From Thiobacillus sp. (GTDB taxonomy: Bacteria > Pseudomonadota > Gammaproteobacteria > Burkholderiales > Thiobacillaceae), in assembly GCA_030680405.1 (NCBI GenBank), contig JAUXVT010000024.1:62001-126000 (forward strand): DNA of 64,000 bases. Reading direction: 5' to 3'. The translations under genes were made by a program, and so were the position numbers. The notes under the pieces were generated by a model. That model saw only the letters and a program-made list of their open reading frames with translations, was not told the DNA's origin and made no database searches. How positions within the stretch are numbered: the first letter of the stretch is position 1; every line of letters starts with the position of its first letter. This document shows positions 9,920-19,947 of this stretch, one piece after another.

Positions 9920-9973
9920 CGCCAGCGTGTCGGCGATTTTGTTTTCGTATTCGCGCGGGGTGGGCTGGCACCA
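9920..9973 (-). repeat. Putative remnant copy B of rarA 3' region
   Basis: About 42/54 nt match by hand to 18509-18562; minus translation WCQPTPREYENKIADTLADQRPL versus RarA WYQPTPRGLEGKIAEKLAHLRKL. Confidence 0.6.
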
Positions 9974-10037
9974 GGTTAATAGGGTCAGCTTGCTACGCGA
10001 TGTCATAGAGGTATAGGATTTCCACACTCCGGAAATC

Positions 10038-10070
10038 GGGGTCAATAATAAAAAGGGTCAATAATAAAAA
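10038..10070. repeat. Tandem direct repeat GGGTCAATAATAAAAA x2
   Basis: Read directly at 10038-10053 and 10055-10070. Confidence 0.9.
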
Positions 10071-10138
10071 TCGCATATAGCGAGGTTTGCATTCGATTGT
10101 GCCTGTTCACTTTCAATATCAATACCGAGGAGATAACG

Positions 10139-11290
10139 ATGAGCAAAAAAGCAGCCCCCGAAAAGTCCATCCCTTCCGAAATTCCGTCGCGACGCAAATT
10201 CCTGAGTGCGGCCGGCGCCACGGCCGCTGGCGCTGCGGCAATGGGTTTCCCCATGATTGCCAAGGCAGCAGAGCCGATCACTTTGCGTTTTCAAAGCACG
10301 TGGCCAGCAAAGGATATTTTCCACGAATACGCGCTTGACTTCGCCAAGAAGGTCAACGAGATGTCCGACAAGCAACTCAGGATCGAGGTGCTGCCGGCGG
10401 GTTCGGTGGTGAAGGCCTTCGATCTGCTCGACGCGGTGAGCAAGGGCACGCTCGATGGCGGCCATGGCGTGATCGCCTACTGGTACGGCAAGAATTCAGC
10501 CGTGGCGCTGTGGGGTTCCGGCCCGGCCTTCGGCATGGATGCCAATATGGTGCTGGCCTGGCATTACTACGGCGGTGGCAAGGAGTTGCTGGCAGACATC
10601 TACAAGAGCATGAACATGGACGTGGTGTCGATGTTGACCGGCCCGATGCCGACCCAGCCCTTCGGCTGGTTCAAGAAGCCTGTCACCAAGGCGGAAGAAA
10701 TGAAGGGCCTCAAGTTCCGCACCGTGGGCCTGGCAGTGGATATGTACAAGGATCTGGGTGCGGCGGTGAGCCCACTGCCCGGCGGCGAGATCGTGCCGGC
10801 CCTGGATCGCGGCCTGCTGGATGCAGCCGAGTTCAACAACGCGTCGAGTGACAATCTGCTCGGCTTCCCCGATGTGGCCAAGGTGTGCATGCTGCAAAGC
10901 TTCCACCAGTGCAGCGAGCAATTCGAGATTCTGTTCAACAAGAAGAAATACGACGCGCTGCCGAATGAACTCAAGGCCATCATCAAGTACGCCATCGAGG
11001 CCTCCTCCGCCGATATGTCGTGGAAAGCGATCGACCGCTACTCCAAGGACTATGTGGAAATGAGCAGCAAAAAGGGCGTGAAGTTCTACAAGACCCCGGA
11101 TGCGCTGCTACGCCAGCAGCTGGTGTCCTGGGACAAGATCGTTGCAGCCAAGAGCGCGGAGAATCCTGCCTTCAAGAAAGTGCTGGAATCCATGCGCGCT
11201 TTCGCCGGCCGCGCTGTACGCTGGCAGAACGACACCAACGTCGATTACAAGATGGCCTACAACCATTTCTTCAGCAAAAAGAAGGCTTGA
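10139..11290 (+). CDS. dctP: TRAP transporter substrate-binding protein (DctP/TakP-like), Tat signal
   Basis: SRRKFLSAAGATAAGAAAMGF twin-Arg signal; LRFQSTWPAKDIFHEYALDFAKKVNEMS, PLPGGEIVPALDRGLLDAAEF; followed by DctQ and DctM. Confidence 0.9.
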   Translation: MSKKAAPEKSIPSEIPSRRKFLSAAGATAAGAAAMGFPMIAKAAEPITLRFQSTWPAKDIFHEYALDFAKKVNEMSDKQLRIEVLPAGSVVKAFDLLDAVSKGTLDGGHGVIAYWYGKNSAVALWGSGPAFGMDANMVLAWHYYGGGKELLADIYKSMNMDVVSMLTGPMPTQPFGWFKKPVTKAEEMKGLKFRTVGLAVDMYKDLGAAVSPLPGGEIVPALDRGLLDAAEFNNASSDNLLGFPDVAKVCMLQSFHQCSEQFEILFNKKKYDALPNELKAIIKYAIEASSADMSWKAIDRYSKDYVEMSSKKGVKFYKTPDALLRQQLVSWDKIVAAKSAENPAFKKVLESMRAFAGRAVRWQNDTNVDYKMAYNHFFSKKKA

Positions 11291-11312
11291 AACGCAACCT
11301 GGCTTAGTCCGT

Positions 11313-11345
11313 GGCCGTCCGGTGCAAGCCGGACGGCCATTTTTA
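11313..11345 (+). terminator. Intrinsic-terminator-like hairpin between dctP and dctQ
   Basis: GGCCGTCCGG (11313-11322) TGCAAG CCGGACGGCC (11329-11338) followed by ATTTTTAT. Confidence 0.8.
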
Positions 11346-11986
11346 TGTCTTTGCAAGGGTTCGTCATGCAGAAATTGCTGCTCTTTGTCGATAAGGTGAG
11401 CACGTTTGTCGGCCGATTTTTTTCCTGGACCATCGTTGGGCTGACGTTTCTGATTTCCTGGGAAGTGTTCTCGCGCTATGTGCTCAACACCCCCCACCCC
11501 TGGGCGCAGGATGTGCAGATCATGCTCTACGGCACCCTGTTCATGTTCGCTGGCGCCTACACGCTGGCGCATGGCGGCCATGTGCGCGGCGATGTGCTCT
11601 ACGGTTTCTTCAAGCCGCGCACCCAGGCCAGCATCGACCTGATTCTGTACGTGGTGTTCTTCCTGCCGGGCATTTTCGCGTTGACCTATGCCGGCTGGAC
11701 CTATGCCAACGAATCGCTGGCGATTCACGAAAAAACCTTCAGCCCCGATCCGTTGCCGTTGTACCCCTTCAAATTCGTCATACCGGTCGCCGGTTTCTTC
11801 CTGCTGATGCAGGGCATCATCGAAATTCTGCGCTGCGTGATTTGTCTGCGCGACGGCGCGTGGCCTTCCCGCGTGGAGGACGTGGAAGAAGTGGATGTGG
11901 GCAAGCTCAAGGAAATGGTTCATGTGAAGGACGAAGACATCGCCCAGCTCGACCAGTATGTCGTACGGCAGGAGTCGAAGCCATGA
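11345..11986 (+). CDS. dctQ: TRAP transporter small permease subunit
   Basis: Four hydrophobic segments, SWEVFSRYVLNTPHPWAQDVQIMLYGTLFMFAGAYTLAHGGHVRGDVLY. Confidence 0.88.
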   Translation: MSLQGFVMQKLLLFVDKVSTFVGRFFSWTIVGLTFLISWEVFSRYVLNTPHPWAQDVQIMLYGTLFMFAGAYTLAHGGHVRGDVLYGFFKPRTQASIDLILYVVFFLPGIFALTYAGWTYANESLAIHEKTFSPDPLPLYPFKFVIPVAGFFLLMQGIIEILRCVICLRDGAWPSRVEDVEEVDVGKLKEMVHVKDEDIAQLDQYVVRQESKP

Positions 11987-14127
11987 AGAAGGAGCTGCGC
12001 TTCGGTTTCATGCTGATGGCGATCATGCTCGCCGCCATCGCCATTTTCATGCCCTGGGGAAACCTCACCAGCGGCCACCTGGGTCTGCTCATGCTGGCGC
12101 TGGTGGTGGTGATGATCATGCTGGGCTTCCCCACCGCCTTCACGCTCATGGGCATGGGCATGGTTTTCGGGTGGCTCGCTTACCGCAGCGTCAATCCGGA
12201 CATTGCGGTGCGGCAAACGCTGGACTTGATGGTGCAACGCACCTACGGCGTGATGACCAACGACGTGCTGATTTCAATCCCGCTGTTCGTGTTCATGGGG
12301 TATCTGGTCGAGCGCGCCAACCTGATCGAGAAACTATTCAAGAGCCTGCATCTCGCACTGGCGCGCATCCCCGGTTCGCTGGCCGTGGCCACCCTGGTGA
12401 CTTGCGCCATCTTCGCCACCGCCACCGGCATCGTCGGCGCGGTGGTCACGCTGATGGGCCTGCTGGCGTTGCCCGCCATGCTGCGCGCTGGTTATAACGT
12501 CAAGCTCTCGGCCGGCGTCATCACCGCCGGTGGCTGCCTGGGCATTCTCATACCGCCCTCGGTGCTGCTCATCGTCTATGGCGCCACCGCCGGCGTATCG
12601 GTGGTGAAGCTCTATGCCGGCGCCTTCTTCCCCGGCCTCATGCTCGCTTTGCTCTATGTGGGCTATGTGATGATCGTGGCGAAGCTGAAGCCGGAATGGG
12701 CGCCGCCGCTGCCGGAAAGCGAGCGCAAGGTGAAACTGCCCGCGCACACCGCCAGCATCGCCTCCCGCTTCGGCGACCGGGCGCTGCCTGCGCTGTTCCG
12801 CGCCGCGCTGACTCGGGACGGTGCCGGCGCGACCAAGGATCGCATCGCGCGCGAACTCTTCACCGCGCTGCTGCCGGCCATCGTGTTCGCCGTCATCATG
12901 GGGCTCGCCTGGAACAGCATCACCCGGCCCGACAAGGTGACCGACATCTCCGGCTTGCAGGAGATGGGCCTGGTCAGCAGCGACTCGATGGAAGCGCCCG
13001 ATTTGAACGTGCCTCAAGCCGAAGGCGTGCAGGAACCGCCGGCCGAACCAGAGGCCGAAGGCATACAGGAGCCCCCGGCTGAACCCGTCGCCGAAGGCCT
13101 GCAGGAACCGCCGGCTCCCACTGCGCAAGCCACGGCGCCGTCGATTCAGGTGCTGCCTTCGCCCGCCGCCGTGGAGCGTCTGCCCGCCCCTTCTTCATAC
13201 TGGATCGTGCTGGCCGGCGGCATCGCGGTCCTGGCGGCGACGTATGCCTTGTTCAGCTTTGCACGGCTGGAAATCTTCAAGATGCTGCTGACGTCGTTCT
13301 TCCCGTTGGCGGTCATGATTCTGGCCGTGCTCGGCACCATCGTGTTCGGCCTGGCCACGCCGACGGAAGCGGCGGCGATAGGCTCCTTCGGCGGCTTCGT
13401 GCTGGCGGCGATGTACATGGCGCTGAGCAAAAGCCGGGAAGAACGGCACAAGCTGCGGCCGACGTGGATGCCCCTGTGGCTTGCCTTTGCCACATCCGTC
13501 GTGTGGTTCCTTCTGTTCAAGGCTGGGATGCTCCCGACCGCACCGCCTGATTGGCTGGGCTGGCTGTCCATGGCAGCCATCGGCGTGTGGTGCGTGCTCG
13601 CTGTGCGCCAGGTGAAAATGCTGCCGACGGTGAGGGAATCCGCCTTCCTCACTGCCAAGACCTCAGCCATGGTGTGCTGGCTGTTCGTGGGATCGAGCAT
13701 TTTCTCGGCGGCCTTCGCCTTGCTGGGCGGGCAGGGACTGGTCGAGCAATGGGTGCTGTCGATGAAGCTCACGCCGCTTCAGTTCATGCTGCTGTCGCAG
13801 GCCATCATTTTCATCCTGGGCTGGCCGCTGGAGTGGACGGAGATCATCGTCATCTTCATGCCGATCTTCATCCCGCTGCTGGCGCACTTCAACATCGACC
13901 CGCTGTTCTTCGGTCTGATGGTGGCGCTGAACCTGCAAACCGCCTTCCTCTCGCCGCCGGTGGCCATGGCGGCGTTTTATCTGAAGGGCGTGTCGCCGCC
14001 GCATGTGACGCTGAACCAGATTTTCGCCGGCATGATGCCCTTCATGGCGATTCAGGTGCTGGCCATGTTCCTGCTCTATATGTGGCCGCAGATTGGAATG
14101 TGGCTGCCGTCTGTGATGTACAAGTAA
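11983..14127 (+). CDS. dctM: TRAP transporter large permease subunit with extended insert
   Basis: Start ATG 11983; GGCLGILIPPSVLLIVYG, GLATPTEAAAIGSFG, MALNLQTAFLSPPVAMAAFYLKGV; 714 aa with a Pro/Glu repeat insert. Confidence 0.88.
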   Translation: MKKELRFGFMLMAIMLAAIAIFMPWGNLTSGHLGLLMLALVVVMIMLGFPTAFTLMGMGMVFGWLAYRSVNPDIAVRQTLDLMVQRTYGVMTNDVLISIPLFVFMGYLVERANLIEKLFKSLHLALARIPGSLAVATLVTCAIFATATGIVGAVVTLMGLLALPAMLRAGYNVKLSAGVITAGGCLGILIPPSVLLIVYGATAGVSVVKLYAGAFFPGLMLALLYVGYVMIVAKLKPEWAPPLPESERKVKLPAHTASIASRFGDRALPALFRAALTRDGAGATKDRIARELFTALLPAIVFAVIMGLAWNSITRPDKVTDISGLQEMGLVSSDSMEAPDLNVPQAEGVQEPPAEPEAEGIQEPPAEPVAEGLQEPPAPTAQATAPSIQVLPSPAAVERLPAPSSYWIVLAGGIAVLAATYALFSFARLEIFKMLLTSFFPLAVMILAVLGTIVFGLATPTEAAAIGSFGGFVLAAMYMALSKSREERHKLRPTWMPLWLAFATSVVWFLLFKAGMLPTAPPDWLGWLSMAAIGVWCVLAVRQVKMLPTVRESAFLTAKTSAMVCWLFVGSSIFSAAFALLGGQGLVEQWVLSMKLTPLQFMLLSQAIIFILGWPLEWTEIIVIFMPIFIPLLAHFNIDPLFFGLMVALNLQTAFLSPPVAMAAFYLKGVSPPHVTLNQIFAGMMPFMAIQVLAMFLLYMWPQIGMWLPSVMYK
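13018..13125 (+). repeat. Three in-frame 36-bp repeats in dctM
   Basis: Peptide units AEGVQEPPAEPE / AEGIQEPPAEPV / AEGLQEPPAPTA at 13018, 13054, 13090. Confidence 0.95.
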
Positions 14128-14189
14128 GCGGGCGCCGGCAAGGCAACGTCCTGCGGCGGCTTTGATATGCATTCAACGGAGGACAAACG

Positions 14190-15071
14190 ATGAACGTCGC
14201 ATTCATTGGTCTGGGCATCATGGGCAAACCCATGGTCCTCAATCTGCGCAAGGCAGGCCACACGGTATTCGTGCATGGCCGCCGGACGGAATCCATGACG
14301 CCGCTGAGTGAGGCCGGCTGCACCGCCTGCCAGTCGGCGGCGGAGGCCGCGTCCAAGACGGAAATCATTATCGTCATGGTGTCCGACACGCCGGACGTGG
14401 AGCAGGTCATCTTCGGCGACAACGGGGTCATCCACGGCGCCAGGCCGGGCGCGGTGGTGGTGGATATGAGCACCATCTCCCCCACCGCCACACGCCGCTT
14501 CGCGGAAACCCTGCGCGCGCGCGGCATCGAGATGCTGGATGCGCCCGTATCCGGCGGCGACGTTGGGGCGATCAACGCCACGCTTTCCATCATGGTGGGC
14601 GGCAAGCCCGGGGTGTTCGCGCGCGTGAAGCCGGTGTTCGAAGCCATGGGCAAGAACATCGTGCACGTGGGTGACAACGGCGCTGGCCAGGTGGCCAAGG
14701 CCTGCAACCAGATCGTGGTGGCGGTGACCATCGAGGCCGTGGCCGAGGCGCTCACCTTCGCCCGCAAGAACGGCGTCGATCCGGCCAAGGTGCGCGACGC
14801 GCTCATGGGCGGCTTTGCCGGCAGCCGCATTCTCGAAGTTCACGGCAAGCGCATGCTCGACAACGAATACACGCCCGGCTTCAGGACCAGGCTGCACCAG
14901 AAGGACATGAATATCGTGATGCAGACCGCAAAGGAGCTCGGGCTCGCCCTGCCGGGTGCGGCGCTGGTGATGCAGCATCTCAATGCGCTGATGGGCACCG
15001 GCGGTGCGGAACTGGATTCGGCGGCGGTGATGAAGATCGTCGAGCGCGAATCCGGCATGGAGCGGCCATGA
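14190..15071 (+). CDS. glxR: 2-hydroxy-3-oxopropionate (tartronate semialdehyde) reductase / beta-hydroxyacid dehydrogenase
   Basis: FIGLGIMGKPMVLNLRKAGH, DAPVSGGDVGAINATLSIMVGG, CNQIVVAVTIEAVAEAL. Confidence 0.8.
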   Translation: MNVAFIGLGIMGKPMVLNLRKAGHTVFVHGRRTESMTPLSEAGCTACQSAAEAASKTEIIIVMVSDTPDVEQVIFGDNGVIHGARPGAVVVDMSTISPTATRRFAETLRARGIEMLDAPVSGGDVGAINATLSIMVGGKPGVFARVKPVFEAMGKNIVHVGDNGAGQVAKACNQIVVAVTIEAVAEALTFARKNGVDPAKVRDALMGGFAGSRILEVHGKRMLDNEYTPGFRTRLHQKDMNIVMQTAKELGLALPGAALVMQHLNALMGTGGAELDSAAVMKIVERESGMERP

Positions 15072-16018
15072 GCCGTCGCATTGTCTTTCTCGACCGCAAC
15101 AGCCTGATCGCCGACATGCGTGCGCCGTCCTTTGCGCATGACTGGATCGACTACGACCAGACCGCTCCGGCGGAGGTCGTCTCGCGCATCCTGGGCACCG
15201 ACATCGTCATCGTCAACAAGGTCAGGCTCTCCGCCGACATCCTGGCGCATACGCCCAGCGTGAAAATGATCGCGGTGGCCGCCACCGGCACCGACAACAT
15301 CGATCTCGCGTATTGCCGCGCGCACGGCATTGTCGTTTCCAACATTCGCGGTTACGCCGTGCACACCGTGCCCGAGCACGCCTTCATGATGATGCTGGCG
15401 CTGCGCCGCAATCTGCTGGGCTGGCGCGAGGATCTGCGCGCAGGTTTATGGGAGAAAGCCGACCAGTTCTGCCTGTTCACCCGGCCCATCAATGATTTGT
15501 ACGGCAGCACGCTGGGACTCGTCGGCCACGGCTCGCTCGGCAACGGCATGAAGAAGCTCGCCGAGGCCTTCGGCATGCAGGTGCTGATCGCCGAGCACAA
15601 GGGCGCTGCGACGACACGCGCGGGCCACACGCCCTTCGACAGCGTGCTGCGCGAGGCCGACGTGATCTCGCTGCACACCCCGCTGACTGCCGAGACACGG
15701 CACATGATCGGCGCGCGCGAGTTCGGGCTGATGAAACCAAGTGCGATCCTCATCAACGCCGCACGAGGCAATCTGGTGGACGAGGCGGCTCTGGTCGACG
15801 CGCTCAAATCGGGGCGCATCGCCGGCGCCGGCTTCGACGTGCTTTCCGTCGAGCCGCCGCGCGAAGGCAACCCGCTGCTCGAACTCGACCTGCCGAACTT
15901 CATCCTCACGCCGCATGTCGCCTGGTCCAGCCGCGAGGCGATGCAGACCCTGGCGGATCAACTGGTGGACAACATCGAAGCCTTCGTTTCCGGCAGGCCA
16001 GGCAATGTCCTCACCTGA
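15068..16018 (+). CDS. D-2-hydroxyacid dehydrogenase (hydroxypyruvate/glycerate dehydrogenase-like)
   Basis: IAVAATGTDNIDLAYCRAHGIVVSNIRGYAVHTVPEHAF, LGLVGHGSLGNGM, LINAARGNLVDEAALVDAL. Confidence 0.85.
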   Translation: MSRRIVFLDRNSLIADMRAPSFAHDWIDYDQTAPAEVVSRILGTDIVIVNKVRLSADILAHTPSVKMIAVAATGTDNIDLAYCRAHGIVVSNIRGYAVHTVPEHAFMMMLALRRNLLGWREDLRAGLWEKADQFCLFTRPINDLYGSTLGLVGHGSLGNGMKKLAEAFGMQVLIAEHKGAATTRAGHTPFDSVLREADVISLHTPLTAETRHMIGAREFGLMKPSAILINAARGNLVDEAALVDALKSGRIAGAGFDVLSVEPPREGNPLLELDLPNFILTPHVAWSSREAMQTLADQLVDNIEAFVSGRPGNVLT

Positions 16019-16039
16019 ACGCATGATCGAGACTGTGAA

Positions 16040-18217
16040 ATGAGCGCACGCATCACGGTAGCCGGCCTGCAGATTGCAAAACCCCTTTTCGATCTGGTGC
16101 GCGACGAGATCGCACCGGGCACCGGCATCTCCAGTGACCGTGTGTGGCAGGGCTTCGCCGAAATTCTGCGCGAGCTGACCCCGCGTAACCGTGCCCTGCT
16201 GGCGCGCCGCGACGAGTTGCAGGCCCGCATCGATGCCTGGCACCTGCAACGCAAGGGTCGGCCGCACGATGCCGCGGCCTACAAGCAGTACTTGGTCGAC
16301 ATCGGCTACCTGCTGCCGGAGGGCGAGGACTTCGCCATCGGCACGGAAAATGTCGACGCCGAGATCGCTCGCATCGCCGGCCCGCAGCTGGTGGTGCCGG
16401 TGAACAACGCCCGTTACGCCCTGAATGCCGCCAATGCGCGCTGGGGTAGTTTATTCGATGCCCTCTACGGTACCGACGTCATCGCCGAGGAGGGTGGCGC
16501 AGAAAGGAAGGACGCCTTCAATCCGGTGCGCGGCGCCCGGGTCATCAACTATGCCAAGGCCTTTCTCGACGGGGCCGTGCCCCTGCTGGAGGGCAGCTAC
16601 ATCGATGCCATCGTCTATTCGGTCAGGGCGGGGCAGCTCTCGGTGACGCTGTCGAGCGGGGCGCATATCGGACTGCGCGACCCCGGGCAATTCAGGGGGT
16701 ATCAGGAAAAAGCCGGCGCGATCGATTCGCTGCTGCTGGTGCACCACGGGCTTCACATCGAGATCCGCTTCGACACTGACCATCCCATCCACGAACTGCA
16801 TCCCACCGGCATCCGCGACATCTATCTGGAGGCCGCCCTCACCACCATCATGGACTGCGAGGATTCGGTGGCCGCGGTGGATGCCGGGGACAAGGTCAAC
16901 GTCTATCGCAACTGGCTCGGCCTGATGAAGGGCGAACTCGCCAGCAGTTTCGACAAGGGCGGAAAGACCCTGACCCGCAGCCTCAACCCGGACCGCCGCT
17001 ACCTCTCGCCCGAGGGCCACTACTTCGAGATCCCCGGACGCAGCCTGATGCTGGTACGCAACGTCGGCCACCTGATGACCACCGACGCGGCGCTCGACCT
17101 AGAGGGCAACGAGGTCTTCGAGGGCCTGCTCGACGGCCTCATCACCAGCTACTGCGCGCTGCACGACCTGAAAGGCAGCAGCCCCCTGCGCAACAGTTGC
17201 AGTGGCAGCGTATACATCGTCAAACCCAAGCAGCACGGCCCGGACGAAGTGGCCTTCACGGTCGATTTATTTGCGCGCATCGAGGACGTGCTGGAACTGC
17301 CGCGCAATACGCTCAAGATCGGCGTCATGGACGAGGAGCGGCGCACCACGCTCAACCTCAAGGCCTGCATCCGCGCGGCGCGCGAGCGGCTGATTTTCAT
17401 CAACACCGGTTTCCTCGACCGCACCGGCGACGAGATACACACCTCGATGGAGGCCGGGCCCGTGCTGCGCAAGGGCGACATGAAATCCGCCGCTTGGCTC
17501 AAGGCTTACGAGGACTGGAACGTGGACATCGGGCTGGCCTGCGGCCTGTCGGGACGGGCGCAGATCGGCAAGGGCATGTGGACCATGCCCGACCGGATGG
17601 CCGCCATGATGGAGAGCAAGCAGGCACACCCCGAGGCAGGCGCTAACTGCGCCTGGGTGCCCTCGCCCACCGCCGCCACTCTGCACGCCATCCATTACCA
17701 CCACGTCGACGTCTTCGCTCGCCAGCAGGCCTTACGGTCACGCGCGCGCGCCTCGCTCGACGACCTGCTGGCCATTCCCGTCGTCGCATCCCCCAACTGG
17801 TCGCCGGAAGACATCCAGAGCGAACTGGACAACAACATCCAGGGCCTGCTCGGCTATGTCGTGCGCTGGATCGACCAGGGCATGGGCGCATCCAAGGTGC
17901 CGGACATCCACAACGTCGGTCTCATGGAAGACCGCGCCACGCTGCGCATCGCAAGCCAGCACATCGCCAACTGGCTGCATCATGGCGTGGTCAGTGAAAT
18001 CCAGGTGATGGAAACGCTCAAGCGCATGGCCAGGCTGGTGGACCAGCAGAATGCGGGCGACCACAACTACATCAATATGGCGCCGCACTACATCAGCCTC
18101 GCCTTCCATGCGGCGCAGGACATGATCTTCCACGGTCGGCGTGTGCCCAACGGCTACACCGAGCTCACCCTCCATCGGCGACGACGCGAGTTCAAGGCCG
18201 CATTGCGCGGATATTAA
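16040..18217 (+). CDS. glcB: Malate synthase G
   Basis: About 725 aa; [84 protein letters not shown]. Confidence 0.95.
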   Translation: MSARITVAGLQIAKPLFDLVRDEIAPGTGISSDRVWQGFAEILRELTPRNRALLARRDELQARIDAWHLQRKGRPHDAAAYKQYLVDIGYLLPEGEDFAIGTENVDAEIARIAGPQLVVPVNNARYALNAANARWGSLFDALYGTDVIAEEGGAERKDAFNPVRGARVINYAKAFLDGAVPLLEGSYIDAIVYSVRAGQLSVTLSSGAHIGLRDPGQFRGYQEKAGAIDSLLLVHHGLHIEIRFDTDHPIHELHPTGIRDIYLEAALTTIMDCEDSVAAVDAGDKVNVYRNWLGLMKGELASSFDKGGKTLTRSLNPDRRYLSPEGHYFEIPGRSLMLVRNVGHLMTTDAALDLEGNEVFEGLLDGLITSYCALHDLKGSSPLRNSCSGSVYIVKPKQHGPDEVAFTVDLFARIEDVLELPRNTLKIGVMDEERRTTLNLKACIRAARERLIFINTGFLDRTGDEIHTSMEAGPVLRKGDMKSAAWLKAYEDWNVDIGLACGLSGRAQIGKGMWTMPDRMAAMMESKQAHPEAGANCAWVPSPTAATLHAIHYHHVDVFARQQALRSRARASLDDLLAIPVVASPNWSPEDIQSELDNNIQGLLGYVVRWIDQGMGASKVPDIHNVGLMEDRATLRIASQHIANWLHHGVVSEIQVMETLKRMARLVDQQNAGDHNYINMAPHYISLAFHAAQDMIFHGRRVPNGYTELTLHRRRREFKAALRGY

Positions 18218-18468
18218 AGCGGCGGTCAATCAGTTCTAGCGTAAAAATACCGCCCAGCGCCTTGCGGATTAATGCGGCTCGGTACCGGCAAGGACTTCAG
18301 GCGATCTGGCATAAATGAGAAAACGCTCGGTTTTTTGACACGATTTAATGACGTGTAAAAAATAGGGCACTTTTCTTTACGCTTTCCAGGAATATGACCA
18401 TTTTGAGTAGGCTAGACGCGGTACCGTGAAGGATAGTTTGCGTCTGGATTACGGGAACCCGGAAACAC

Positions 18469-19803
18469 TCAGCCCTCCCCGGCTTCCTTATCCAGCTTGC
18501 GCAGATGCGCCAGCTTTTCGGCGATCTTGCCTTCCAGTCCGCGCGGGGTAGGTTGGTACCAGTGTTGTTCTTGCAGATCGTCGGGAAAGTAGCGCTCGCC
18601 GGCGGCATAGGCTTCGGGCTCGTCGTGGGCGTAGCGGTAGGCGCGGCCGTAACCCAGTTCCTTCATCAGCTTGGTGGGGGCATTGCGCAGGTGGATGGGG
18701 ACGTCGTTGGAGGGGTTGGACTGGACGAACGCGCGCGCGGCATTGTAGGCGACATAGGCGGCATTGCTCTTGGGCGCGCAGGCCAGATACAGGCAGGCTT
18801 CGGCCAGCGCGAGTTCGCCTTCGGGGCTACCGAGGCGTTCGTAGGTTTCGACGGCATCGAGCGCGAGTCTGAGCGCGCGCGGGTCGGCCAGGCCGATGTC
18901 TTCGCTGGCCATGCGGATGAGGCGGCGGCCGAGGTAGCGCGGGTCGGTGCCGCCGTCGAGCATGCGCACCAGCCAGTACAGCGAGGCGTCGGGGTCGCTG
19001 CCGCGCACGCTTTTGTGCAGCGCGGAAATCTGGTCGTAAAAGGCTTCGCCGCCCTTGTCGAAGCGGCGCAGGGATTGCGCCAGGGCATTCCCGACGAAAG
19101 CGGCGTCGACTTCGCTGACCTGCTCGGTGCGGGCGGCGCTGTCGAGCTGTTCCAGCAGGTTGAGGAGCTTGCGGGCGTCGCCGTCGGCATAGGCAGCCAG
19201 CAGCTTGTCGACGCCCTCGCCCAGCTTCAGGCCCGGCAGTTCCTTTAACGCGCGTTGCATCAGCTGGCCGAGTTCCTCGGGCGTGAGCGATTTCAGCACG
19301 TAGACCTGGGCGCGCGACAGCAGCGCGCCGACGACTTCGAACGAGGGATTTTCGGTGGTGGCGCCAATGAAGGTGAACAGCCCGGATTCGACGTGCGGCA
19401 AAAACGCATCCTGCTGCGCCTTGTTGAAGCGGTGGACTTCGTCGACGAACAATATGGTGGCGCGGCCGATGGTCTGGTTCATGCGCGCGCGCTCGACCGC
19501 TTCGCGGATGTCCTTGACGCCGGAGAGCACGGCGGAAATGGCGATGAAGTCGGCGCCGAAGGCCTGCGCGGTGAGCCGCGCCAGGGTGGTCTTGCCCACG
19601 CCCGGCGGCCCCCACAGGATCATCGAATGCAGCTTGCCGGAATCGAACGCCAGCTTGAGCGGCTTGCCCGGCCCCAGCAGATGGGTTTGGCCGACGACGT
19701 CAGCCAGGGTGTGCGGGCGCAGCCGCTCAGCCAGCGGCGCGTTGGGGTCGCGCGTGGGCTCGGGGGTGACAGGTTCGGTCTGGAAGAGGTCTTGGGGGCA
19801 CAT
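18469..19803 (-). CDS. rarA: Replication-associated recombination protein A
   Basis: LAERLRPHTLADVVGQTHLLGPGKPL, WGPPGVGKTTLARL, VDEVHRFNKAQQDAFLPHVE, EQHWYQPTPRGLEGKIAEKL. Confidence 0.95.
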   Translation of the reverse strand: MCPQDLFQTEPVTPEPTRDPNAPLAERLRPHTLADVVGQTHLLGPGKPLKLAFDSGKLHSMILWGPPGVGKTTLARLTAQAFGADFIAISAVLSGVKDIREAVERARMNQTIGRATILFVDEVHRFNKAQQDAFLPHVESGLFTFIGATTENPSFEVVGALLSRAQVYVLKSLTPEELGQLMQRALKELPGLKLGEGVDKLLAAYADGDARKLLNLLEQLDSAARTEQVSEVDAAFVGNALAQSLRRFDKGGEAFYDQISALHKSVRGSDPDASLYWLVRMLDGGTDPRYLGRRLIRMASEDIGLADPRALRLALDAVETYERLGSPEGELALAEACLYLACAPKSNAAYVAYNAARAFVQSNPSNDVPIHLRNAPTKLMKELGYGRAYRYAHDEPEAYAAGERYFPDDLQEQHWYQPTPRGLEGKIAEKLAHLRKLDKEAGEG

Positions 19804-19947
19804 GGTTGATTGGGCCAGAGTCGCTATTGTGCCGTCATTCTGGCGTTGTCGCACCGACATCGTCGCACCGGAGGATACCCAGAGGGCACAAGCGCCGGTG
19901 CCCAGCTTGATCGGCGGTATTCCGGCACGCGTCGGAATGGTTTCTCA

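Noticed and set aside
10038-10070. Two-copy GGGTCAATAATAAAAA as a CRISPR or iteron start
   Set aside because: Only two abutting copies, no spacers, no cas or rep genes.
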